Positions 26,102-35,688 of a stretch of 64,000 nucleotides of DNA are shown piece by piece. The notes under the pieces were generated by a model. That model searched no databases, had not been told where the DNA came from, and was given only the letters and a program-made list of their open reading frames with translations. Origin of the DNA: Microbacterium sp. Gd 4-13 (GTDB lineage: Bacteria > Actinomycetota > Actinomycetes > Actinomycetales > Microbacteriaceae). Made by a program: the position numbers and the translations under genes. Numbering within the stretch: the stretch's first letter is position 1; each line of letters opens with the position of its first letter. The stretch is from assembly GCF_003095395.1 (NCBI RefSeq), contig NZ_QEIJ01000004.1, forward strand, positions 248,001 to 312,000, read 5' to 3'.

Positions 26102-28696
26102 TTGCGTACGGCTGCACCCGAACGTCGCGCGCGGCGAGGCCTCGTCTCCGGCCTCACCGGCGTGCTCATCGGCGGTCTCGTCTTCACGGCGATGACCGCC
26201 GGCGGTCTGGCGACCCCGCCTGCATCGGCCGCGGCCGACTCCGAGGCAGATCTGCGCCCGGTTACGATCTCGGCGACGGAGTACTACGCGAACAGTCCGT
26301 ACGGTGGCTCGGCCGCCGAGGGCGCCCCCCTCCCCGACCTCGAGATCACGGTGTCGCAAACCGCCGGTCTGACCGCGCAAGGCATCGAGATCACGTGGAA
26401 GGGAGGGAAGCAGTCCAGCCCGCCGAGCAACCAGGTCGGCGGCGAGAACTTCCTCCAGTTCGCGCAGTGCTGGGGCGACGACCCGCTGAACCCGGGCACG
26501 CCCGACCGCACGACGTGCCAGTACGGCGGAACGGCGACACCCGGCACGGGGCGCGTCGGAAGCCGACCGTTCGACCAGGAGATCCCCGCGCAGGACCGCT
26601 ACTACACCGTCGCCGGAACCGACCCGAACAACCCGGCCGAGACCGCGATCCCGTTCGTCTCCTCCACGTCGCGCGACGGCGTGAACGACAGGGTGGAGCG
26701 CATCGCCAACGGTGCGTACGTCGAGCCGGATCGCCTCAAGCGCGCCGACCTCAATCAGAACCAGTTCATCTCGCAGTACACCACCAACGAGGTCTCGTGG
26801 GCGGGGTCCGGCGCCAACGGCGAAGGCAGCGCGAAGTTCGAGGTGCAGACGGCCGTCCAGTCGCGCGGCCTCGGGTGCGGGCGCAGCACGCAGGCGGCCG
26901 ACGGAACGGCGGCGGCGCAGCCGTGCTGGCTCGTGATCATCCCCCGAGGGACGGCCGACAACGGCGAGAACGCGATCACCCAGCCGGGCGTCTTCTGGGA
27001 CAGCTGGCAGCACCACATCGCCGTGAAGATGAATTTCCGGCCGATCAGCGGCGCGTGCGAGGACGGTGCGAACGAGCGGCAGCTCGTCGGGAGTGAGTTG
27101 ATGGCGGGAGCCGTGACGTCCTGGCAGCCGAGTCTCTGCGCGGGCGGCGGCGACATCTACAACATGATCACCGGCACCGAGTCCGACGCCGTGACGGCGG
27201 CGAACCTCGCCACGGTCTCGGCGCCGCTCGCGCTCACCTCTCGTCCGTACTCGGGCGAGGACGCCGATGACCTGATCTACGCTCCGGTCGCGCTCTCGGC
27301 CGTCACGGTCGCCTTCTCGATCGACCGGTTCCCCGACGGGTCGAAGGCGTCGGAGGAGGAGCAGGCGCGCGCGGGCCTGCCGTTCACCTCGATGAAGCTG
27401 ACCCCGCGCCTCATCGCCAAGCTGCTGACGTACTCGTACGTCGACGCGCTTCCGTCCGAGACCTCGAAGGATCACCTCGCGGGCAACCCGCGCAATCTGC
27501 TGTTCGACGAGGAGTTCCTCGAGATCAACGACCCCGAGTGGAGGAAGCAGGCCATCGCGGGGGTCGGCGTGTCCGACATGCTCCTCCCGCAGGGGCGTTC
27601 GGACGTGGCACTCGCTCTGTGGAACTACGTGCTCGCGGATGCTGATGCCCGCGCCTTCCTGAACGGCGAGCCCGACGCGTGGGGCACGAAAGTCAACAAG
27701 TACAGCTCCACAAACGCCGACGTGAACCCGAGCGGTGCGCTGATTCTGCCCGTCGACAACTTCCCGAAGGCCGATCCGACCAAGCGCGAGGCGATCGCCG
27801 GCGGTGCGGGCGAGCTCAACCTCATCACCTGGCGGCCCTACACGAACGATCTCGATACGTCGGGCTACCTCGCTCTGCGCGGCGACGCGCAGCTCGTGGA
27901 TCGGTGGGATGCGCTCGCCGCGCCGCCCAGGTACCTGCGGGTTCCGCGCAGCCTCCAGGGGAGCCAATCGGTCATCGCCCTGACCGACAGTGCAGCCTCG
28001 GAGAAGTATCAGATCGTCACGGCCGCGCTCGAGAATCCGGCCGGCGAGTTCGTCACCGCCTCCACCGGGGCCATGACGGCCGCCGCGGGGGCGATGACCT
28101 CAACAACCGCCCAGACCCAGGTGCGCGGGTTCAATGTGTCCTCCGACGCGGCACGCTCGGCGACGGGTGCCTACCCGCTGACGATGCCCGTGTACGCGGC
28201 GGCGAACCCCTACATGAGCGACGCCGACGCCCGGTCGAGCTACGCCGACTTCATCCGCTACGCCGTCGGGTACGGCCAGGTGCCCGGAGTGCAGGTGGGG
28301 CAGCTGCCGGTCGGGTACGCGCCCATCCCCGAATCATGGCGATCCCAGTCGATCATCGCGGCGAACGTGATCCAGGGCGGCCTGACGCGGTCCACCGCTC
28401 CTGTGTCGAGCGGCAGCAACGGCAGTGGCGGTGCCGGCCCCGCGACCGGGAGTATCCCGAGGTCGGCCAACAGCGCCGCATCCGCCGTTTCGGGCGCCGC
28501 GTCGTCGTCGGCCTCCGCGACCACCGACACCGGACCGACCGCGTCGGGCGCGGTGGCAGGTGCGCTCGCGGGGGCGCAGACCCCCGCCGACCCGAGCAGC
28601 GGCGGTCTCGGAACCGTGCTGCCGGTGAGCCTCCTCGCCGGGCTCATGAGCGCTGCCGCCGTTCTGATCATTCCCCGACTTCCGCGTCGTACCTGA
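26102..28696 (+). CDS. Large PstS-fold surface protein with C-terminal membrane anchor
   Basis: 864 residues from TTG 26102, which has AGGAG five bases upstream; the in-frame codons before it run through the PHO box. A long signal peptide (LVSGLTGVLIGGLVFTAMTAGG) ends near ASAAAD. The body reads as an expanded PstS-type fold: IYAPVALSAVTVAFSID and VGYAPIPESWRSQS correspond to PstS strands, and GAYPLTMPVYAAANPYM to the typical late PstS segment. About 400 residues of unfamiliar sequence with several cysteines come before. A Ser/Ala/Gly stalk, helix VLPVSLLAGLMSAAAVLII and a basic tail finish it. It may capture phosphate or a phosphorylated ligand at the surface. The ligand is not established. 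Confidence 0.75.
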   Translation: MRTAAPERRARRGLVSGLTGVLIGGLVFTAMTAGGLATPPASAAADSEADLRPVTISATEYYANSPYGGSAAEGAPLPDLEITVSQTAGLTAQGIEITWKGGKQSSPPSNQVGGENFLQFAQCWGDDPLNPGTPDRTTCQYGGTATPGTGRVGSRPFDQEIPAQDRYYTVAGTDPNNPAETAIPFVSSTSRDGVNDRVERIANGAYVEPDRLKRADLNQNQFISQYTTNEVSWAGSGANGEGSAKFEVQTAVQSRGLGCGRSTQAADGTAAAQPCWLVIIPRGTADNGENAITQPGVFWDSWQHHIAVKMNFRPISGACEDGANERQLVGSELMAGAVTSWQPSLCAGGGDIYNMITGTESDAVTAANLATVSAPLALTSRPYSGEDADDLIYAPVALSAVTVAFSIDRFPDGSKASEEEQARAGLPFTSMKLTPRLIAKLLTYSYVDALPSETSKDHLAGNPRNLLFDEEFLEINDPEWRKQAIAGVGVSDMLLPQGRSDVALALWNYVLADADARAFLNGEPDAWGTKVNKYSSTNADVNPSGALILPVDNFPKADPTKREAIAGGAGELNLITWRPYTNDLDTSGYLALRGDAQLVDRWDALAAPPRYLRVPRSLQGSQSVIALTDSAASEKYQIVTAALENPAGEFVTASTGAMTAAAGAMTSTTAQTQVRGFNVSSDAARSATGAYPLTMPVYAAANPYMSDADARSSYADFIRYAVGYGQVPGVQVGQLPVGYAPIPESWRSQSIIAANVIQGGLTRSTAPVSSGSNGSGGAGPATGSIPRSANSAASAVSGAASSSASATTDTGPTASGAVAGALAGAQTPADPSSGGLGTVLPVSLLAGLMSAAAVLIIPRLPRRT

Positions 28697-28764
28697 CGCG
28701 GACACCCGACTTCTCTCTCCGCATTACCCGTATGCACTACTCACCACACACAGTTAGGTATCCA

Positions 28765-29886
28765 GTGAAGCTCAAGAAGATCGCCGCGCTCGGCGCGGCT
28801 GTCGGCCTCGTCCTTTCGGGCATCGGCCTTGCCTCCACCGCCTCGGCCGAGCCGGTGTCGAACAGCTACGTGGCTGTCGGCTCCGACACTCTGCAGGACG
28901 CGATGAACGCGCTGACCAACGGCACCAACGCCTCCGGCTCCTACGTCCGCATCCTCGCGGACGGACAGACCATCGGAAACTTCGACGCGTTCGGCTCGCC
29001 GGCCATCCAGACGAAGTCGGGCGGCCCGTTCTTCGCACGTCCCAACGGTTCGAGTGCCGGTCGCGACGCTCTGCGTCGTTCGATCGACGGCGCGAACTGG
29101 TCGGCGTCGGGCAACACCACGCCCGCTCGTCCGATCACGGGTCAGGTCGACATCGCGCGTTCCTCGAGCGGTGCGGGCACGAACGCGAACGCCGAGGGTC
29201 GCCTCCTCTACGTGCCGTTCGGCCGCGACGCGGTGGCCTACGCCTACAAGGGCGGCAACGCCGAGTGGGCGAACCTCACCGCTACCCAGCTCAAGGGCAT
29301 CTACGAGGGCACGATCACGTCGGTCGGCGGCGCGACCATCAAGCCGCGCCTGCCCCAGACGTCGTCGGGCACCCGCTCGTTCTTCCTCGGTGCGATCGGC
29401 GTGACCAACCCGTCCGGTGTGGCCGACGCGTCGAACACGACGGTCCCCGAGAACGACGCGACCATCCTCGGCGACGGCGAGATCATCCCGTTCTCGGCCG
29501 CCAACTGGGTCGCTCAGTCCAACAACGTCGCGAGCGTCAACACCATCGCCGCCTCGACGGGCGTCTCGCTGGGCTCGCCCGTCAGCGGCGCGGTTCCCTT
29601 CACCGGCACGGCCCCGTCGCTCGTGCCGAACGCCGCCTTCTACTCGAACACGACCTTCGGTCGCGACACCTACCTGATCGTCCAGCGCGCCCGCGTGCAG
29701 TCGAGCTTCACCTACACCGGCGCTCCCTCCTACGACCCGGTTCTCGCGAACCTCGTCAACTCGGCCTCCATCACGAGCCTGACCTCCTTCAGCCTGTCGC
29801 CGCTGGCGGCAGGTTCGGTCAAGCGCAAGTTCGGCTTCCTCGCCCCCAGCTCGACCACCCCTGTCGCCGCGTACGCGCAGGGCTGA
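28765..29886 (+). CDS. Small secreted PstS-fold protein
   Basis: 373 residues from GTG 28765, with AGG six bases upstream. Signal peptide AALGAAVGLVLSGIGLASTASA, no lipobox and no membrane anchor, so it should be released or held by partners. PstS-family features: YVAVGSDTLQDAMNAL (the GSDT phosphate-loop equivalent), QVDIARSSSGAG, VPFGRDAVAYAYKGG, LKGIYEGTITSVGG and TSSGTRSFFLGAIG. It sits between the large PstS-like protein and a WxL-like protein, in the same direction and probably the same transcript. A role in binding phosphate or phosphate esters outside the membrane is inference. Confidence 0.8.
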   Translation: MKLKKIAALGAAVGLVLSGIGLASTASAEPVSNSYVAVGSDTLQDAMNALTNGTNASGSYVRILADGQTIGNFDAFGSPAIQTKSGGPFFARPNGSSAGRDALRRSIDGANWSASGNTTPARPITGQVDIARSSSGAGTNANAEGRLLYVPFGRDAVAYAYKGGNAEWANLTATQLKGIYEGTITSVGGATIKPRLPQTSSGTRSFFLGAIGVTNPSGVADASNTTVPENDATILGDGEIIPFSAANWVAQSNNVASVNTIAASTGVSLGSPVSGAVPFTGTAPSLVPNAAFYSNTTFGRDTYLIVQRARVQSSFTYTGAPSYDPVLANLVNSASITSLTSFSLSPLAAGSVKRKFGFLAPSSTTPVAAYAQG

Positions 29887-29918
29887 TCGGCACTGAAACG
29901 ACTAGGACACACACACTC

Positions 29919-30980
29919 ATGTTCAAGCTCACCACCGTCAAGGCCGCCCTCGTCGGCGCCGTCGCGGTCGCGCTGATCGGAGGCGGAGTCACCTCCGCGT
30001 CCGCCGCGATCACCCCCTCCGGTTCCACCTCCGCCTACTACGTCTTCGACGCCGCCACCGAGGCGCTCGTCGCCGACGGCGCGCCGATCGCGTTCGACCA
30101 GCTCGTCGCGGGTTACCCCAGCGACTCCGGCTTCTCGGACTACAACCAGATGTTCACCGGTCCGGCTGCGGCCACCGAGGTGTACGTCTTCGTCTCGCCG
30201 CGCGGCGACGAGCGCGACACCTCCAAGTGGCTCGGTCGCCAGATGAACGGCTTCAACGACCCCGCCGCGAAGACGGTCCTCACGCCGGCGATGCTGCTCA
30301 ACAACCTGGCGGGCTCGAACTACGCGTCGGTCAAGGCGAACGGCGGCACCTTCTCGGCTGGTATCGCCTTCACCTCGAGCTACGGCGTGACCGTCGAGGA
30401 CGCCGCGTTCGTGCACATCACGGTGCAGCCCGGCGGCAGCTGGAGCTACGTCGCGACCAAGGACGACGCGACCGGCCCGGTCGACCCGACCGACCCCAGC
30501 ACGACGGGCGAGATCGATCTCGAGGCGACCACCATCGCCCCGACCGACGGCAGCCTGTCGCTCGTCGTCCCCGCCGACGCGAAGGCGACGTTCGGCGAGG
30601 CCACCCTCGTCAACGGCAAGTCGACCTCGACCGCGTCGCTCCCCGAGGTCACGGTGAACGACGAGCGCGTCGTCTCGCGCAAGGGATGGACGCTCACGCA
30701 GTCCGTCGCCGACTTCACCAACGGCACGGAGACCATCGGAGCGACCAACCTCGGCGTCGCGCCCAAGGTGAACGCCACCGGCACCACCTCGACCGGTGTC
30801 TCGCCTGCTGCGGCTCAGGTCGCCGGCGCGGCGACCTACCCGGCCCCGTTCGCTCAGGCGGCCGCGGGCGCGGGCGTCGGTGTCACGAAGCTCGGCGCCG
30901 ACCTCACGCTGGTCGCGCCGTCGGACGCCCCGGCGGGCACCTACACCTCGAAGATGACGCTCACGCTCGTCTCGAAGTAA
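29919..30980 (+). CDS. WxL-like secreted cell-surface protein
   Basis: 353 residues from ATG 29919; the nearest ribosome-site-like AGGA is 11 bases upstream, so initiation may be weak or coupled. Signal peptide ALVGAVAVALIGGGVTSASA. The N-terminal domain (YYVFDAATEALVADGAPIAF, EVYVFVSPRGDERD) is unfamiliar. The C-terminal region has the WxL-domain pattern: GWTLTQSVADFTNGTETIGA and NLGVAPKV, then GADLTLVAPSDAPAGTYTSK leading to a final beta strand. WxL domains bind peptidoglycan non-covalently and pair with DUF916 proteins, one of which is encoded immediately downstream. A strong hairpin follows the stop codon. Confidence 0.7.
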   Translation: MFKLTTVKAALVGAVAVALIGGGVTSASAAITPSGSTSAYYVFDAATEALVADGAPIAFDQLVAGYPSDSGFSDYNQMFTGPAAATEVYVFVSPRGDERDTSKWLGRQMNGFNDPAAKTVLTPAMLLNNLAGSNYASVKANGGTFSAGIAFTSSYGVTVEDAAFVHITVQPGGSWSYVATKDDATGPVDPTDPSTTGEIDLEATTIAPTDGSLSLVVPADAKATFGEATLVNGKSTSTASLPEVTVNDERVVSRKGWTLTQSVADFTNGTETIGATNLGVAPKVNATGTTSTGVSPAAAQVAGAATYPAPFAQAAAGAGVGVTKLGADLTLVAPSDAPAGTYTSKMTLTLVSK

Positions 30981-30991
30981 GCCCCATCACG

Positions 30992-31019
30992 CGGGGGCGG
31001 CGCTTCGGCGCCGCCCCCG
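30992..31019 (+). terminator. Strong GC hairpin after the WxL-like gene
   Basis: CGGGGGCGGCGC (30992-31003), loop TTCG and GCGCCGCCCCCG (31008-31019) form a perfect 12-bp stem with a stable tetraloop, 11 bases after the stop codon. There is no long T-run, as is usual in GC-rich actinobacteria. It separates the PstS-like/WxL block from the DUF916 block. Confidence 0.75.
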
Positions 31020-31043
31020 TCGTGCGTCTCTCGTCCGTTCCGA

Positions 31044-31065
31044 GTTCAACCCTCGTTCATCCGTG
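31044..31065 (+). promoter_or_regulatory. PHO box upstream of the DUF916 block
   Basis: Two adjacent 11-bp direct repeats, GTTCAACCCTC (31044-31054) and GTTCATCCGTG (31055-31065), fit the actinobacterial PhoP site closely. They lie 38 bp before the GTG of the DUF916 gene and just beyond the preceding terminator. They predict a second phosphate-controlled promoter that also drives pstB. Confidence 0.65.
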
Positions 31066-31103
31066 GGACCGATCGCGGCAAGCAAATTCTGTGGAGATAG
31101 AAC

Positions 31104-32231
31104 GTGCTCAAGATCACCTTCTCCGCGCGCCCGAACGCGCGGGGCCCTCGCTCCCTCGCGATCGCTCTGATCGCCGGGATCGCGCTGTCGCTCGCCGCTC
31201 TCGCCCCCGCCGCCACGGCCGCCGACGAGGCTGCCCCCGAAGACACGATCGGCATCTCGGCGAAGCCGCAGGCCGCTGATGAGAACTCCGCCGGGCGCAC
31301 GCGCTTCAGCTACCAGATGAGCCCCGGCCAGAACCTCGATGACGTCTACGTCGTCACCAACTCCGGCACGACCGCCCAGACCTTCACCGTCTTCGCCACC
31401 GATGCCTTCAACACCGCCGAGGGCGGCTATGGTCTCCTCGACACGGGTGTTCAGCCCGCCGATGCCGGCGCCTGGGTGCGGTTCGGCGGCGAGACCTCTG
31501 TCACGGCCGCCCTTCAGCCCGGCGAGTCCCGTGAGATCCCGTTCTCGCTGGTCGTCCCCGCCGACGCGTCACCGGGAGACCACGCTGCCGGCATGGTCGT
31601 GTCCGCGCTGGCCGATGACGGGCAGGTGCTCGTCGACCGTCGCGTGGGCACGCGACTCTACGTCCGCGTTCCGGGAGACCTCCAGCCGAATCTCACCGTC
31701 GACGGCATGAGCGCGTCGTACACCCCCAGCATCAACCCTCTCGCCGGCGAAGCGACCGTCACCTTCACCGTTCGCAACGCCGGGAACGTCGCGCTCTCCG
31801 GTGATCTCAAGACCGAGATCAAGGGTCTGTTCGGTATCGGCCTCGCCCCTGCGCTCGAGACCGAGGTCGACGAGATGCTCCCGGGGAGCACGCGGACGGT
31901 CACGACGACCGTGTCGGGCGTCGGACAGTGGGTCTTCCTCAACCCCGTGGTCACCCTCTACCCGTCGGTCGACGCCGAGGCGCTCAACCCCGGACCGCTG
32001 ACCAGCGTCACTCGCGACACGATCCTGTTCGCGGTGCCCTGGGTGCTGCTCGGGCTGATCGTGCTCGGCCTCGGAATCTGGGGCTGGATCGTCTTCAGCC
32101 GCCGCCGCGACGCGCGTCGGGCGCGGGCGTGGATCGAGTACACCGAGGCCGAAGCGCGCCGCAAGGCGGAATACGAGCGCGAGCCCGCCGTGGTCGCCGC
32201 TGCCAGCCCGACACGATCGGAATCCTCGTGA
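31104..32231 (+). CDS. DUF916 / WxL-interacting membrane protein
   Basis: 375 residues from GTG 31104 with GGAGA six bases upstream. Signal peptide IALIAGIALSLAALAPAATA. A WxLIP peptidoglycan-binding-type domain covers residues 40-190: SAGRTRFSYQMSPGQNLDDV, YVVTNSGTTAQTFTVFATDA and FSLVVPADASPGDHAAGMVV. A second Ig-like host-binding domain follows (SYTPSINPLAGEATVTFTVR, GVGQWVFLNP). A single helix (FAVPWVLLGLIVLGLGIWGW) and an Arg/Glu-rich cytoplasmic tail complete it. In Firmicutes these proteins tether WxL proteins to the wall. Here the WxL-like gene is directly upstream. The stop overlaps the next start (GTGA). Confidence 0.88.
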   Translation: MLKITFSARPNARGPRSLAIALIAGIALSLAALAPAATAADEAAPEDTIGISAKPQAADENSAGRTRFSYQMSPGQNLDDVYVVTNSGTTAQTFTVFATDAFNTAEGGYGLLDTGVQPADAGAWVRFGGETSVTAALQPGESREIPFSLVVPADASPGDHAAGMVVSALADDGQVLVDRRVGTRLYVRVPGDLQPNLTVDGMSASYTPSINPLAGEATVTFTVRNAGNVALSGDLKTEIKGLFGIGLAPALETEVDEMLPGSTRTVTTTVSGVGQWVFLNPVVTLYPSVDAEALNPGPLTSVTRDTILFAVPWVLLGLIVLGLGIWGWIVFSRRRDARRARAWIEYTEAEARRKAEYEREPAVVAAASPTRSESS

Positions 32232-33046
32232 GGCACCGTGCGGCTCGCGCCGTTCGCCTGGGCCGCGTGGTCGCGATCCTCGCAGCATCCGTCATCGCCC
32301 TCGTGGCTCTTCCCCTGGGCTCGGCCGTCGCGTCCTCGCCGAGCACGGTGACCTGCTCGACATCGTCCAGCCCGGCACCGAGCGAGGGCGGGGTCGACAT
32401 GTCGGCCACGATCGTCGGTCCTGCCACATCACCGTGCGACGCGAAGCCGAGCGGCACCGTGTCGGGCGGTTCCGGACCCGCCCCCGTCGGCACGTCGACG
32501 CGCCAGAACGGACCCGGCACCGGGGCGGGCGTCGATCCGGCGGGCGTCGTCACCGACGGCGAACTGCCGTCCCTCACGCTCGACGAGGTCGACCTGGGCG
32601 GGATGCTGAGCATCGGCGGGCTCTCGACGTCGTACCGCCCGTCGTTCAACCCCTTCGGCGGAGATCTCGAGCTGTCGTTCACGGTGCGCAACACCTCGCA
32701 GTCGACGGTCGACGCGACGGCGGACTTCTGGATGGAGGGTCCGTTCGGGCTCCGCATCTCGTCGGCCGACGATGTCGCCGTCGCTGCCCTCAAGCCGGGG
32801 GAGACCCGCACCGTGAGCGCCTCGCTCCCGGGCGTCGGCCAGTGGACGGTCCTGACCGCCCACACCACCTTCACGCCGCCCGAGATGGTCGACGACGTGC
32901 AACTGACTCCCCTCACGCGGGACGCCACCGTGTTCGCCCTCCCGTGGTTCGTCGTCCTCCTCGTGGCGCTCGGGCTCGCTGCGTGGGTCGTCGTCCTGGT
33001 GCTGCGCCGTCGTGAGGGCGCCGAGCCGATCGGGGCGTGGGCATGA
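32228..33046 (+). CDS. DUF916-related membrane protein lacking the first domain
   Basis: 272 residues from GTG 32228. After the signal peptide comes a Ser/Gly/Pro-rich region with two cysteines (VTCSTSSSP and SPCDAKP), then a domain clearly paralogous to the second half of the DUF916 protein. Examples are SYRPSFNPFGGDLELSFTVR against SYTPSINPLAGEATVTFTVR, SLPGVGQWTVL against TVSGVGQWVFL, and LTRDATVFALPWFVVLLV against VTRDTILFAVPWVLLGLI. The peptidoglycan-binding first domain is missing. It ends in one helix and a short basic tail. A four-base overlap joins it to the sortase-like gene. A partner or assembly role in the same complex is inferred. Confidence 0.75.
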   Translation: MRHRAARAVRLGRVVAILAASVIALVALPLGSAVASSPSTVTCSTSSSPAPSEGGVDMSATIVGPATSPCDAKPSGTVSGGSGPAPVGTSTRQNGPGTGAGVDPAGVVTDGELPSLTLDEVDLGGMLSIGGLSTSYRPSFNPFGGDLELSFTVRNTSQSTVDATADFWMEGPFGLRISSADDVAVAALKPGETRTVSASLPGVGQWTVLTAHTTFTPPEMVDDVQLTPLTRDATVFALPWFVVLLVALGLAAWVVVLVLRRREGAEPIGAWA

Positions 33047-34053
33047 CGATCGCCGAGTCGCCGGTCGAGCCGGAGGTCGCCGAGCCGGATGACGCCGCGC
33101 CCCCCGCGAAGAAGGGACGCATCCGGCCCCCCGCCCCGCCGAAGCCGCCCCGCACCCCACGGCCGCCTCGCCGACCGCCCGTCCCCCCGCGGGTGCGCCC
33201 GCCCCTCACTCGAGGCGAGGCCCTCGCCCGAAGCATCGCGGCCACTCTCGCGCTGATGCTCCTCATGTTCGTGCTGAACCTCACGGTGTTCAGCCACCTC
33301 CAGCACCACGTCTCGCAGCAGCGGTTGTCGGACGAGTTCCGTCTGCAGTTGCAAGCAGGCACCGCCCCGGTCAGCGAGGGCACGTTCGACGACGTGCTGC
33401 TCGCGGACGGCGCGCCGGTCGCGATCATGGAGATCCCGAGCATCGGGTTCTACGACGTCGTGGTGGAGGGCTCGTCCTCCGCCGAGACGGCCCTGGGCGT
33501 CGCGCATCGCCGCGACACCGTGCTGCCGGGTCAGGCGGGAGTGAGCTACCTCATGGCCCGCTCGGCCGCGTTCGGCGGTCCGTTCTCGGTGATCCCATCG
33601 CTCGATCCCGGCGAGACGATCCTCATCCGCACCGGGCAGGGGCTGCAGACGTTCGAGGTGATCGGAGTGAGATACGCCGGCGACCCGACACCGCCGAACC
33701 TCGCCCCGGGTGAGAGCAGGCTGATTCTGCAGACCTCGCGCGGCGCCCCGTACGTCCCGTCCGGGATCGTCTACGTCGACGCCCGCCTCGTCTCGGACGC
33801 GCAGCCGGCCGGTGTGCGTATGACCACGCCGGGACTGCTCCCGCCCGAAGACAGGGCGATGGCCACCGACACGACGACGGTGTGGGCGCTCGTGTTCGCC
33901 CTGCAGTTCCTCATCGCCGTCGAGATCGCCGCGGTGTGGTCGTTCCGACGTTTCGGTTCTCAGAAGACGTGGATCGTCTTCGTTCCCGTGCTCGCGCTGG
34001 CGGGATTCTTCATCGCGGACCAGGTCACGCGCCTGCTGCCCAATCTTCTCTGA
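33043..34053 (+). CDS. Sortase-fold membrane protein without catalytic residues (pseudosortase)
   Basis: 336 residues from ATG 33043, overlapping the preceding stop (ATGA). A Pro-rich cytoplasmic N-tail ([20 protein letters not shown]) precedes a helix ([19 protein letters not shown]), a sortase-like beta-barrel domain of about residues 105-250, and two C-terminal helices. The sortase outline is recognisable: [37 protein letters not shown] and [14 protein letters not shown]. The usual His (AGHR) corresponds to Arg173 in [12 protein letters not shown]. The nucleophile Cys of TLxTC is Ser232 in LILQTS, and no arginine precedes VYVDARL. It is therefore probably a non-catalytic binding or scaffolding protein of the DUF916/WxL complex. 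Confidence 0.72.
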   Translation: MTIAESPVEPEVAEPDDAAPPAKKGRIRPPAPPKPPRTPRPPRRPPVPPRVRPPLTRGEALARSIAATLALMLLMFVLNLTVFSHLQHHVSQQRLSDEFRLQLQAGTAPVSEGTFDDVLLADGAPVAIMEIPSIGFYDVVVEGSSSAETALGVAHRRDTVLPGQAGVSYLMARSAAFGGPFSVIPSLDPGETILIRTGQGLQTFEVIGVRYAGDPTPPNLAPGESRLILQTSRGAPYVPSGIVYVDARLVSDAQPAGVRMTTPGLLPPEDRAMATDTTTVWALVFALQFLIAVEIAAVWSFRRFGSQKTWIVFVPVLALAGFFIADQVTRLLPNLL

Positions 34054-34076
34054 CCACCCCGAAGGAAGCCGTCACC

Positions 34077-35018
<942 letters not shown>

Positions 35019-35024
35019 ACGCGA

Positions 35025-35603
35025 TCAGATCGGCGCCAGGGTCGCCGCGCCGAACGAGACGGCGAAGCGCGCGCACCAGATCGACACGCTCTGGAACCCC
35101 GCGAGATCGGCATCGGCGGGGATCTCATACACCTGGTCGCCCAGATTGCCCTTCAACGCTCCCAGCTCGAGATAGCGCCCGTCGTCGAACACGTGCCAGC
35201 CGTCGACGCCCTCGATGACCGGCTGATCCGAGAGCCAGACCCGCAGATCGGGGCCGTCGCTGGTGTCGAGACCCGCGATCGCCAAGACGCGGGATCCGTC
35301 GGGTTGCTGCACCAGGCGCACCGAACCGCTGGTCTCGTGCTCGTGGGTGATGAACGAGCCCCGAGCGAGGTCGGTGTACACGGGGTCTGCGGAAGCGGCC
35401 GGCGCCGGAGTCTCCGTCGGCGCAGATGCTGCCGGCTCGGCCGTCGCGGTGGACGTCGATGTCGTCTCTCCGGGCGGAAGCGCGTCGTCGACCGTCGTGT
35501 TCGTGAACAGCCGCCACGGCTGGAAGAGCGCAGCGGCCACGACCACGACGGCCACGAGCACCACTCCGGTCGAGGACCAGAGGATCGCTCGCTTACGGGT
35601 CAT
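35025..35603 (-). CDS. Membrane-anchored DM13-domain protein
   Basis: 192 residues from ATG 35601-35603, with GGAGA five bases upstream. An N-terminal signal anchor ([21 protein letters not shown]), a Thr/Ala/Pro-rich linker and a C-terminal DM13 domain follow: [49 protein letters not shown] and [19 protein letters not shown]13 domains carry a conserved cysteine and are proposed to take part in extracellular electron transfer or redox. The single Cys (IWCARF) fits. It is convergent with pstB, only six bases away, and has no obvious functional link to phosphate. Confidence 0.85.
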   Translation of the reverse strand: MTRKRAILWSSTGVVLVAVVVVAAALFQPWRLFTNTTVDDALPPGETTSTSTATAEPAASAPTETPAPAASADPVYTDLARGSFITHEHETSGSVRLVQQPDGSRVLAIAGLDTSDGPDLRVWLSDQPVIEGVDGWHVFDDGRYLELGALKGNLGDQVYEIPADADLAGFQSVSIWCARFAVSFGAATLAPI

Positions 35604-35688
35604 GACCGTCTCCTTCGCTCGCGCCCAGACTAGGCCGCGACGAGGCGGGCGTCTTGTGCGTGCAGAAAACGTCACCGAATCGAAAGAG

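Noticed and set aside
28697-28764. A PHO box before the small PstS-fold gene
   Set aside because: The 68-bp gap has no GTTCAYC-like direct repeats; the gene is probably read from the upstream promoter.
33043-34053. An active sortase that would anchor the LPATG and LAATG proteins of this window
   Set aside because: The catalytic His, Cys and Arg positions are not occupied; a real sortase must lie elsewhere in the genome.
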